Part shown: in pieces, positions 1 through 6,224 of the stretch
Position numbering within the stretch: the first letter of the stretch is position 1
Layout of the letters: each line of letters begins with the position of its first letter
Origin: Micrococcales bacterium UBA7472
GTDB taxonomy: Bacteria; Actinomycetota; Actinomycetes; Actinomycetales; Microbacteriaceae
Length of the DNA stretch: 6,366 bases
Assembly: GCA_002478545.1 (NCBI GenBank)
Contig: DLOY01000073.1
Location: forward strand, 1 to 6,366
Direction of reading: 5' to 3'
The notes under the pieces: model-generated
What the model was told of the DNA's origin: nothing
What the model saw: only the letters and a program-made list of their open reading frames with translations
Database searches by the model: none
Translations under genes and position numbers: made by a program

Positions 1-178
1 CGAGTACGTCGACATGCTCAAGGCTGGTATCAACGACCCAGTGAAGGTGACTCGCTCTGCTCTGCAGAACGCAGCCTCCATCGCAGGTCTGTTCCTAACC
101 ACCGAGGCAGTTGTTGCCGAGCGTCCAGAACCTGCCGCAGCACCAGCTGCCGATGCAGGTGCAGGAATGGACTTCTAA
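1..178 (+). CDS. groL: Chaperonin GroEL (Hsp60), C-terminal end only
   Basis: This is the last 58 codons of a 60-kDa chaperonin; the gene begins left of the window and reads in frame from base 2 to a TAA at 176-178. GroEL forms double-ring 14-mers that fold cytosolic proteins with ATP. The fragment covers the end of the equatorial domain: the conserved DPVKVTRSALQNAASIAG stretch followed by LFLTTEAVVAE aligns directly with the E. coli region DPTKVTRSALQYAASVAG. The tail is Ala/Pro-rich and ends GAGMDF. It has neither the GGM repeats of E. coli GroEL nor the His-rich tail of mycobacterial GroEL1, and is typical of actinobacterial main-copy GroEL as I recall it. No groES is visible, so this may be the stand-alone groL common in Actinobacteria, but the upstream side is outside the window. 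A strong terminator follows at once. Confidence 0.97.
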   Translation, partial: EYVDMLKAGINDPVKVTRSALQNAASIAGLFLTTEAVVAERPEPAAAPAADAGAGMDF

Positions 179-192
179 ATAGTTCCAATGGG

Positions 193-220
193 AAGCCGGG
201 GCCATTGGCCCCGGCTTTTT
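193..220 (+). terminator. Rho-independent terminator of groL, hairpin shared with the convergent WXG100 gene
   Basis: A perfect 11-bp stem (193-203 pairing with 207-217) rich in G and C closes on an ATT loop and ends in five T residues (216-220), 15 bases after the groL stop. On the minus strand the same hairpin lies just past the WXG100 stop (224-226). In that direction it is followed by only two T residues before CCC, so it should end groL transcription well and the minus-strand transcript less efficiently. Confidence 0.95.
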
Positions 221-223
221 CAT

Positions 224-511
224 TTATAGAAACAACCTTTGGTTGGCCTGCTCAATCTCTTGATACTGGGAGGCAGCCAAGGCAAGGGCCTGACCGATTT
301 GCCCCAAATTCTGTTCCAGAGCGTCCGATGATGTTCGCCACCGCATCATCAGCTCCTGAAACGATGTTGATGCAACTCCTTGCCAACTGTCCTGAAGCGC
401 GCTGAGTTGTCCGTGAAGGCTGGAGACCTCGGTCTGGAGCCTGGTTATGGTGGCCTGAATGCTTGTGTTTGCGGCGTTGATGCGCTCGCTGTCTACTGTG
501 AAAAATGTCAT
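224..511 (-). CDS. WXG100 family (ESAT-6-like) protein, probable type VII secretion target
   Basis: A small helical protein of 95 residues from the ATG at 511 (MTFFTVDSERI), or 100 residues from an in-frame ATG at 526. I prefer 511 because relatives, as I remember them, begin M-x(3-4)-VDSE; neither start has a clear Shine-Dalgarno sequence. The family hallmark W-x-G appears as SWQG (W43-G45 in the short form) in the turn between two long helices with heptad-like spacing. Near the C-terminus YQEIE gives the Y-x-x-x-D/E pattern (Y83, E87) used as a secretion signal by type VII (ESX/Yuk) substrates. WXG100 proteins form helical-hairpin dimers and are exported or act as chaperone-like partners. 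No secretion ATPase (EccC/EssC), toxin or second WXG100 gene lies in the window, so partner and exporter are unknown. It is the last gene of the minus-strand series, 45-60 bases after the kinase stop. Confidence 0.88.
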   Translation of the reverse strand: MTFFTVDSERINAANTSIQATITRLQTEVSSLHGQLSALQDSWQGVASTSFQELMMRWRTSSDALEQNLGQIGQALALAASQYQEIEQANQRLFL

Positions 512-546
512 GCGGCAAATCTGCATTGATTTTCAAGATTTGATAA

Positions 547-567
547 CCCCAGCTGACTGAGCTGTGG
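547..567 (-). other. Imperfect hairpin between the kinase and WXG100 genes
   Basis: On the minus strand 567-560 (CCACAGCT) can pair with 554-547 (AGCTGGGG) around a five-base loop, giving seven pairs and one A-G mismatch. No U run follows, so it is not a standard terminator. It overlaps the DnaA-box match. It could slow RNA decay or reduce read-through into the WXG100 gene, but nothing in the sequence decides this. Confidence 0.25.
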
Positions 568-571
568 ATAA
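563..571 (-). promoter_or_regulatory. Perfect DnaA-box consensus between the kinase and WXG100 genes
   Basis: Read on the minus strand, 571 to 563 is TTATCCACA, an exact match to the classical DnaA-box consensus. It begins at the end of the kinase gene, just past its stop codon (574-572), in the short gap before the WXG100 start. A weaker look-alike, TTATCAAAT at 546-538, lies on the same strand. A single box cannot be called an origin. It may titrate DnaA, tie WXG100 expression to DnaA, or be chance. Confidence 0.45.
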
Positions 572-2026
572 CTAGTTCTTCTTGGAAGTGGTTCTGGGCA
601 GCGTAAACGTGAACGTTGCGCCACCGCCGGGGGTTTCACTCGCCCAAATCTTGCCCCCGTGGGCTTCCACGATAGATTTTGCAATGGCCAGACCAAGTCC
701 TGAGCCGCCGGTGTCTCGGTTACGTGAATTGTCGGCGCGATAGAAGCGTTCAAAAATCTGCACCCGAAGGGCTTCGGGGATGCCCTCTCCGTGGTCAATC
801 ACCTTGATGGTGACCCCATCCGTTTCGCTGATCAACTCGAGTGTGATCTCAGATTCTTCGGGAGCAAACCGAGAGGCATTGGTTAAGAGGTTGGTCAAAA
901 CCTGCTTGATGCGGTCTGCATCAAATTCCAATTCCAGCTCTGTCGGTCCTTGATAGCTGAATCTCAGTCCCGGATGGGCAACCTCTGCATCCCTAATCGC
1001 CAGCTGACACTGCTGGGCGATGTCAGCGACAGAGGTTTTTAGGTTGCCCTGCTCATCCATGCGGGTAAGTGTCAAGAGGCTTTCCACTAGTCCGGTCATG
1101 CGTATGGCTTCAGACTCAATGCGCTGCATGGCCTCGGTTACATCTTGCTTCTTTCTCAGCGCTCCCATCCGATAAAGCTCGGCGTAGCCGCGAACGGTTA
1201 CGAGTGGTGTTCGAAGTTCGTGAGAGGCGTCAGAGACAAACCTGCGCATTTGATCAAGGGTCTTATCTCTACCGCGCACTGCGGTTTCGATGGAGTCAAG
1301 CATCGAGTTGAGCGCTCGGTTTAGTCGACCAATTTCAGTCTTGCCATCTCGCTCGACTAGGCGAGAGGAGAACTTACCGCTGCGAACCGATGCTGCAGTT
1401 CTCTCGACCTCTTTTAGAGGTCGTAGCGCTGACGTGATGGTGAGCCAAATACTCAGGCCTGAGAGTAGAACAAGGAAGATTCCAAACCTTCCACCAATCG
1501 CGCCATACTCCTGAATAATCTGCCGGTTGGTGTTGGTGGGGAGCGCTACAACGACCGAACCAAGTGCCCGGTCCAGCGGAAGGGCTACCACACGCCAAGT
1601 GTCATCTCGAAGACCCTCGCGTTCAACCTGAACCTCGAAAGGAATACCACCGGTCGCGATCACTGCCTCCAAATCAAGCGAGGTGAAATTGGGGACTTCT
1701 CGCTGATTGCCGGCCGAGCTCACTAGCCCCAGATATTGGTCACCCTCACTATCCAAAATCGCGATGTAGTAGTCGGAGGGAAGTGAGGGCAGGCTCAGGG
1801 CACCCTGGGCAACCCGAGCCTCAAGTCTTGCTGGATTCTCAGTGCGCAATGAGTTAGCGGTAGTGATCAAAAGGGTGTCGGTGTTCTGCTGCAGGTAAGT
1901 GCTCAGCAGGGCAACCGTTCCTGCACTGGATACTGAAAGCAAAAGACCAATCAAACCAACGGAAAGGGTCGTCAGCTTGGCCCGAAGCGATACTCGCTCC
2001 CAGGCTTTCAGTAGCCGACTCTTCAT
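572..2026 (-). CDS. Sensor histidine kinase with HAMP domain (two-component system)
   Basis: A 484-residue membrane kinase of normal length for the EnvZ/BaeS-like class. It has a short basic N-tail, a first membrane helix at about 18-43, an extracytoplasmic sensor region of about 130 residues (44-178), a second helix at about 179-198, HAMP at about 199-252, then a HisKA dimerisation helix with the H-box SDASHELRTP (phosphorylated His269). The ATP-binding domain follows, with N-box NLLTNASRF (Asn383), DHGEGIP (411-417), FERFYR (425-430) and GGSGLGLAI (440-448). All catalytic motifs are intact, so it should autophosphorylate and pass phosphate to the regulator encoded just upstream. The ATG abuts the regulator's TAA with no spacer and no good ribosome site, which suggests translational coupling. 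The layout resembles mycobacterial TrcS/TcrY kinases. The stimulus is not visible; the sensor domain matches nothing I can name. Confidence 0.96.
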   Translation of the reverse strand: MKSRLLKAWERVSLRAKLTTLSVGLIGLLLSVSSAGTVALLSTYLQQNTDTLLITTANSLRTENPARLEARVAQGALSLPSLPSDYYIAILDSEGDQYLGLVSSAGNQREVPNFTSLDLEAVIATGGIPFEVQVEREGLRDDTWRVVALPLDRALGSVVVALPTNTNRQIIQEYGAIGGRFGIFLVLLSGLSIWLTITSALRPLKEVERTAASVRSGKFSSRLVERDGKTEIGRLNRALNSMLDSIETAVRGRDKTLDQMRRFVSDASHELRTPLVTVRGYAELYRMGALRKKQDVTEAMQRIESEAIRMTGLVESLLTLTRMDEQGNLKTSVADIAQQCQLAIRDAEVAHPGLRFSYQGPTELELEFDADRIKQVLTNLLTNASRFAPEESEITLELISETDGVTIKVIDHGEGIPEALRVQIFERFYRADNSRNRDTGGSGLGLAIAKSIVEAHGGKIWASETPGGGATFTFTLPRTTSKKN

Positions 2027-2719
2027 TTAGTTCTTAGGGCCCTTAAGTAGGTATCCAACTCCACGCTTGGTGATGATCAGTGGTTCCGAGGACAGTGGGT
2101 CTAGCTTCTTTCTCAGGTATGAGACATAGCTTTCAACAATTCCCATTTCGCCATTGAAGTCATACTCCCAGACGTGATCCAAGATTTGAGCCTTGGTCAG
2201 CACTCGGTTGGGGTTTTGAGCTAGATAGCGAAGTAATTGATACTCGGTGGGGGAGAGGTCAACAAGTTGACCGTTTACGGTCACTTCGTGCGCATCCTCA
2301 TTCATTTCCAGTTCTCCGACGCGAATCACAGATTCCGCGACCTGGTCCTTGCCAGTGCGTCGCATGATGGCAGAGATGCGTGCCATGATCTCGTCAAGAC
2401 TGAAAGGCTTAGTGACGTAGTCGTCGCCGCCAACCGTGAGACCGGTGACCTTGTCCTCGGTGTCATCACGAGCGGTTAGAAACAGTATCGGAGTCTCGAT
2501 ACCCATCGAGCGAATCTTCTTGGTGACACCGAATCCAGAGACATCCGGAAGCATGACATCAAGCAGCACGATATCAGGTTGATTATCAATAATCTTGGCC
2601 ACCGCATCGGTGCCATTGTGGGAGGTAATTACCTGGTGGCCAGCAAATCTAAGGGAAGCAGAGAGCAGGTCTCTGATGTTTGGTTCATCATCTACAACGA
2701 GAACTTTTAGAGCGGTCAT
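2027..2719 (-). CDS. OmpR/PhoB-family response regulator
   Basis: A 230-residue DNA-binding regulator, the usual size for the family. The receiver domain (about 4-117) carries the acidic pocket D10/D11-E12, phospho-acceptor Asp54 in IVLLDVMLP, switch Thr82 in FLTARDD, and Lys104 in VTKPF. A winged-helix effector domain follows (about 130-226) with LSPTEYQLLRYLAQNPNRV, the recognition-helix region VESYVSYLRKKL and the C-terminal hairpin TKRGVGYLL. It resembles TrcR/MprA-type actinobacterial regulators, but I do not assign a symbol. The cognate kinase gene starts on the next base after the stop, so the pair is one unit. The 49-nt gap upstream separates it from XPB and contains an inverted repeat that could be an operator. 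The start is the ATG at 2719, giving MTALKVLVVDDEP; the preceding ribosome site is weak. Targets cannot be read from this window. Confidence 0.97.
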   Translation of the reverse strand: MTALKVLVVDDEPNIRDLLSASLRFAGHQVITSHNGTDAVAKIIDNQPDIVLLDVMLPDVSGFGVTKKIRSMGIETPILFLTARDDTEDKVTGLTVGGDDYVTKPFSLDEIMARISAIMRRTGKDQVAESVIRVGELEMNEDAHEVTVNGQLVDLSPTEYQLLRYLAQNPNRVLTKAQILDHVWEYDFNGEMGIVESYVSYLRKKLDPLSSEPLIITKRGVGYLLKGPKN

Positions 2720-2731
2720 GCGGTAAGTATT

Positions 2732-2759
2732 CTCACAGTTACTGGATGTTTCCTGTGAG
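2732..2759. repeat. 7-bp inverted repeat upstream of the response regulator gene (candidate operator)
   Basis: CTCACAG at 2732-2738 and its exact complement CTGTGAG at 2753-2759 are separated by 14 bases, and the whole element sits in the 49-base gap between the XPB stop and the regulator start. The centre-to-centre distance of 21 bases is two helical turns, which would suit a dimeric protein bound on one face. No run of T residues follows on either strand, so it is unlikely to be a terminator. Binding of the downstream regulator is a guess; OmpR-type proteins more often use direct repeats. Confidence 0.35.
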
Positions 2760-2768
2760 TCGTCTGTG

Positions 2769-4397
2769 CTAAATCTGATCGGCGTCCAAGATTTCGTAGC
2801 TGTAGCCCTGCTCGGCTAGGAAGCGTTGACGATTCTGGGCAAAGTCCTGCTCCACAGTGTCTTTGGCAACCAACGTGTAGAAGCTTGCGCTGCGGCCGTC
2901 GGCCTTCGGGCGCAGAAGTCGACCAAGGCGCTGAGCCTCCTCCTGCCGAGACCCGAATGCTCCGGAGATTTGAATCGCAACGGACGCCTCTGGAAGATCA
3001 ACCGAGAAGTTGGCGACCTTGGAAACCACCAAAGCGGTTAGCTTTCCCTTGCGAAAGTCTTGGAAAAGCTGTTCGCGCTCCGAAACCGGGGTCTCACCTG
3101 TGAGCTTTGGAATGTCCAGCGCGTTCGAAACCTGATCGATCTGTTCCAGGTATTGACCGATGATCAGGGTTGGTTCAGCCTGATGCTTTTTCAGAATCTG
3201 CTTGATGATGTTGATTTTGGCATCGGCAGTTGCTGCAATTTTGAATCTCGTGTCCTGATCTGCAATCGCATACTGCATGCGAGCCTCGTCAGGCAACGGC
3301 ACCCGAATCTCAAAGCATTTTGCGGGGGCGATGTAGCCCTGGGCTTCGATATCTTTCCAGGGAGCATCAAAGCGTTTAGGTCCGATGAGTGAAAAGACAT
3401 CAGACTCGCGTCCATCTTCTCTGACCAGGGTCGCTGTTAGCCCAAGTCTTCTTCTAGCCTGCAAATCTGCAGTCATCTTGAAGATCGGCGCTGGTAAAAG
3501 ATGAACCTCGTCATAGACAATCAGGCCCCAGTCGCGCGCGTTCAATAGTTCAAGGTGTGCAAAGTCGCCTTTGCGCTTGGTGGTGAGGATTTGATAGGTC
3601 GCGATAGTGACTGGCGCAATTTCTTTGCTGGAACCCGAGTACTCTGCAATGTCATCCTCTGACAAGCTGGTGCGCTTTAGAAGTTCCGCTCGCCACTGTC
3701 TGGCTGAGACGGTGTTGGTGACAAGGATCAGGGTGTTCGCTTTAATCAGCGACATTGCGGTCGCACCCACGATGGTCTTACCCGCGCCACAGGGCAAAAC
3801 CACGACACCGTTGCCACCGAGCTCAAACTTTTGAGCGGCCTGAAGTTGATAGTCGCGAAGCTGCCAATCACCCTCAACCAACTCAATTTCCATTGGCGTG
3901 CCAGGCGTGAATCCCGCGCTGTCTTCAGCCGGCCAACCTAGCTTGAGCAGCTCCTGCTTTAGTTGACCGCGAGCCCAATCGCGAATTCGATAACCCGACT
4001 CGACCTCTTGCTCTAGCAAATCTGCAATTCGCCTGGTTGATGCCACCTCGGCCAGGATTGCCTTGGAATCGGACCTAAGTACCAAACCCTCAGCATCCCT
4101 TGCTATAACTAAGCGACCGAAGCGAGCGATGGTTGCCTCGATCTCTTGAGCGACACCTTGCGGGACGGGGTACTTGGAGTAGCGGTTCAATACCTCCAAG
4201 ATGAAGCTGGCATCGTGTCCAGCTGCTCTGGCATTCCAAAGTCCAAGCTTGGTGATTCGGTAGGTGTGGACATGCTCTGGGGCTCGCTCCAGCTCAGCAA
4301 AAATAGCCAATTCATGTCGTGCGATTTCAGCATTTGGGTGATCAGTTTCAAGCAGCACCGTGCGGTCTGATTGAACGATTAGTGGCCCCAAAGACAT
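2769..4397 (-). CDS. xpb: DNA repair helicase XPB (superfamily 2, 3'-5')
   Basis: A 542-residue bacterial homologue of XPB/ERCC3/Ssl2, an ATP-dependent DNA translocase/helicase. Residues 4-95 form an N-terminal domain (GPLIVQSDRTVLLE, then HVHTYRITKLGLWNA and KYPVPQGV) that resembles the NTD of human XPB. The helicase core starts at LRDYQ (180-184) and has Walker A LPCGAGKT (Lys207), motif Ia VTNTVSARQW, DEVH box at 296-299, LTATLVRED (320-328) containing the XPB-specific RED motif (326-328), LIGPKRFD, motif V at about 456-471 and motif VI QRLGRLLRP (489-497) with arginine-finger candidates. All motifs are present, so it should be active. Mycobacterial relatives are about the same size and unwind DNA 3'-5'; the cellular role in bacteria remains unclear. 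The gene starts nine bases after the helicase-associated gene. AGAGGG touches the ATG, so the TTG at codon 3, six bases further on, is an alternative start. Confidence 0.97.
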   Translation of the reverse strand: MSLGPLIVQSDRTVLLETDHPNAEIARHELAIFAELERAPEHVHTYRITKLGLWNARAAGHDASFILEVLNRYSKYPVPQGVAQEIEATIARFGRLVIARDAEGLVLRSDSKAILAEVASTRRIADLLEQEVESGYRIRDWARGQLKQELLKLGWPAEDSAGFTPGTPMEIELVEGDWQLRDYQLQAAQKFELGGNGVVVLPCGAGKTIVGATAMSLIKANTLILVTNTVSARQWRAELLKRTSLSEDDIAEYSGSSKEIAPVTIATYQILTTKRKGDFAHLELLNARDWGLIVYDEVHLLPAPIFKMTADLQARRRLGLTATLVREDGRESDVFSLIGPKRFDAPWKDIEAQGYIAPAKCFEIRVPLPDEARMQYAIADQDTRFKIAATADAKINIIKQILKKHQAEPTLIIGQYLEQIDQVSNALDIPKLTGETPVSEREQLFQDFRKGKLTALVVSKVANFSVDLPEASVAIQISGAFGSRQEEAQRLGRLLRPKADGRSASFYTLVAKDTVEQDFAQNRQRFLAEQGYSYEILDADQI

Positions 4398-4406
4398 CCC
4401 TCTAGC

Positions 4407-5981
4407 TTAGGCGAGCCAGATTGAGGTAATTCTCCCAAGTGGCAGGGTAATCTCTGCCTCTTTAGCGGTGTCACGACCGCGCACCCGAGATCCTGCAAGA
4501 CCAAGTGGTTCTATGAGGTGTTCGCGCTGAGAACCATCGGGATAGCTGACTCTCACGCCGACTTTGAGTTTGTTGCGAAGGGCAAATTGAAGTTGTCGAA
4601 GCACATCATCGCCACTGGGTTCACTGGCCTCACGAGTTGCAATCGCGGTCGCAAGCTCCAGGTAGTCCTTAACTGGCTCGTTGACTTCGATGGCAGCGGC
4701 TCGAGGTGACAGCACTCGGTCTTCGTGATCCACTCGAGTCGCGGCATAACCGGCAGCCCTTAGATTCAAATAGACGATCTCGGCATCCAGCCTGGAGATC
4801 AGACCCTCGGGTCTGGGCTCCAAAAGCAGTGGCCTTAGAAGCTGCTCACCCAGAATTTGCCTGAGCAGAATGCCGTCGCTCGCACGAATCAAAGAGGCGG
4901 AACCAAGATCGGAGATCTTGATGGCCGCAAACCTTATCTCGCTCTCGGTAAGCAGATACTCAACCGGCTGAGGAAGGGGTTGGATACTTCTTTCAAGCAC
5001 CGAGCGAATTTCAGCGATGCTCATTCCGGATTCGAGTGCATGTGAGATTGTGAGTCCGCTAAGTCTGAATCTGGATGCCAGACCTAAATCCTCTGCCTGA
5101 GCAATCACGTCTAGCAATCGATGCAGCTTTGCGCTAATCGGACCCAGGGTCATCAAGGACAGGTCTCCTTGAACCACGAACCTTTCACTGGTTTCAGGAA
5201 GCTCATTTGCGATCCATTCACCGGCTAGGTCTTTCAGCTCTGCGGTTGGAATCAGGTTCTGCGTTAGCCCGAGAATCTCGGCAAACCTTAGCGTCTTGAG
5301 CTGATTTGGATCGATGAGCGGATACTGCTGTGCAATCTGATCCAGGAGGGGAGCATCAGAGAGGTCTAACTTTGGCAGGTCGAGGACCGATTGAGCTAAT
5401 TGAAGCCAGCGTTCTTGGTTATCTAGCTCGAGCCAGGCAAAGCCCCGGGTCGTAGCGTGGATCCGGTCCTTGGCCTGGTGGATAAAGCCGCAGCTCACAC
5501 CGAGTTGATATACAGTTTGCACCTCTTGGGCGTTCAGCTTTAGGGTCTCGCCAATCTCTCGAGCATCCGGTGCTCTTAGTCCTGCCTTTACGGGCACCAA
5601 GAGTCGCTTTTCAAAGCTAAACAGCAGCTCGGTGAGCGCCAGCAGGGTCTGGTAGGCACTAAGTCCGGCACCGTGACCCGGTGCTAGCTGGTAGCCAAGT
5701 TTCACCGGCTGTAGCTCATGGGCCAAGGATTTGGCATCCTCGAACACTGAATCGGTTGCCAGCAAATTCGATTGCAGCTCGACCGAGACGTAACCGGCCT
5801 TGAGATTTTCCAGAGCGACCTTATCCAGGGTGCGAATGCGCTTCTCAAGCTCTCTCTTTGTGAGTAGCACTTTGGCCAAATCCAGAAGGTCAGTTACGGA
5901 CTCGTTGCCGGGCAAATACTTAGCGAGGGTGTTGGGGTCTAGGCCTTTGAGGACCGCGGAAAGCGCAAGTAGCTCGCTCAA
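4407..5981 (-). CDS. Helicase-associated protein with XPB-NTD-like module (Helicase_C_3 type), putative XPB partner
   Basis: A 524-residue soluble, Leu-rich helical protein of the family found next to XPB in Actinobacteria (Rv0862c-like; that one is longer, as I recall). Residues about 110-190 look like winged-helix segments (REIGETLKLNAQEVQTVYQLG, then a hairpin with IHATTRG). Residues 267-346 form the diagnostic module: FVVQGDLSLM, a helix, SRFRLSGLTISHALESGMS and PLPQPVEYLL. This aligns by eye with the N-terminal domain of the adjacent XPB. Residues about 474-522 (VGVRVSYPDG, then REHLIEPLGL and ITLPLGRITSIWL) recall a WYL-like beta domain. No helicase motif is present, so it is not an enzyme I can name. 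The start is TTG at 5981, directly abutting and in frame with the preceding gene's TAG; no upstream start in this frame is possible. It probably binds or regulates XPB, but this is inferred. Confidence 0.9.
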   Translation of the reverse strand: MSELLALSAVLKGLDPNTLAKYLPGNESVTDLLDLAKVLLTKRELEKRIRTLDKVALENLKAGYVSVELQSNLLATDSVFEDAKSLAHELQPVKLGYQLAPGHGAGLSAYQTLLALTELLFSFEKRLLVPVKAGLRAPDAREIGETLKLNAQEVQTVYQLGVSCGFIHQAKDRIHATTRGFAWLELDNQERWLQLAQSVLDLPKLDLSDAPLLDQIAQQYPLIDPNQLKTLRFAEILGLTQNLIPTAELKDLAGEWIANELPETSERFVVQGDLSLMTLGPISAKLHRLLDVIAQAEDLGLASRFRLSGLTISHALESGMSIAEIRSVLERSIQPLPQPVEYLLTESEIRFAAIKISDLGSASLIRASDGILLRQILGEQLLRPLLLEPRPEGLISRLDAEIVYLNLRAAGYAATRVDHEDRVLSPRAAAIEVNEPVKDYLELATAIATREASEPSGDDVLRQLQFALRNKLKVGVRVSYPDGSQREHLIEPLGLAGSRVRGRDTAKEAEITLPLGRITSIWLA

Positions 5982-6218
5982 CTAGTTCCGATTCGCTTTG
6001 CCACGCTTCACAACGGAAACGATCAGCAGGGTGATGATCAACAGGAATCCAACCGGTAACCCCACAAGTGGAAGCTGAACGATGATCGGCGGAATGGTGT
6101 CGAATTCGAAAAGGGCAGCCAGCAGTGTGGCAAAAATCGAGAGGATAGAAAGGGCGATCAGAGCCGTCGCACCATAGGCGAGCAAGGACTCTATTTCAAT
6201 GCGCTTTCTTTCGACCAT
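5982..6218 (-). CDS. Small two-helix membrane protein of unknown function
   Basis: A 78-residue protein with a charged N-terminus (VERKRIEIE), a first hydrophobic helix at about 12-37, a short acidic/proline loop (EFDTIPP), a second helix at about 46-70 and a basic tail (KRGKANRN). The positive-inside rule puts both ends in the cytoplasm, with a small outer loop. There is no signal-peptidase or lipoprotein site. I do not recognise a named family. It is the first gene of the minus-strand series, 56 bases from the divergent cold-shock gene, and its TAG directly precedes the TTG start of the helicase-associated gene in the same frame. The possible ribosome site (AAAGG) is 12 bases from the ATG, rather far. 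A TAAAGT box is placed so that a leaderless transcript beginning at the ATG is possible. Coding status rests on operon position, start context and clear membrane helices. Confidence 0.8.
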   Translation of the reverse strand: MVERKRIEIESLLAYGATALIALSILSIFATLLAALFEFDTIPPIIVQLPLVGLPVGFLLIITLLIVSVVKRGKANRN

Positions 6219-6224
6219 CCGTTT

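Noticed and set aside
205..405. 66-codon plus-strand frame after groL
   Set aside because: It starts inside the terminator hairpin loop and is antisense to the WXG100 gene, with no domain.
252..536. Alternative minus-strand frame (94 codons) over the WXG100 gene
   Set aside because: The overlapping frame holds the WxG and YxxxE motifs and helical heptads; this one has none and is a frame shadow.
547..567. Hairpin after the kinase as a terminator
   Set aside because: Short, mismatched stem with no T run on the minus strand; kept only as a low-confidence structure.
538..571. Chromosomal replication origin
   Set aside because: Only one perfect DnaA box and one poor one, no AT-rich unwinding region, and no dnaA, dnaN or gyrB genes nearby.
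508..798. 96-codon minus-strand frame overlapping the kinase C-terminus
   Set aside because: It reads in another frame through the kinase G-box region, which is clearly coding, and its product resembles nothing known.
3060..3392. 110-codon plus-strand open frame inside XPB
   Set aside because: It lies antisense to the conserved helicase core, has no recognisable domain and no ribosome site; it is a by-product of codon bias in XPB.
5979..5984. The TAG as a nonsense mutation splitting one long gene
   Set aside because: The two halves are unlike (membrane hairpin versus soluble helicase partner), and family members start at about this residue; two separate genes are more likely.
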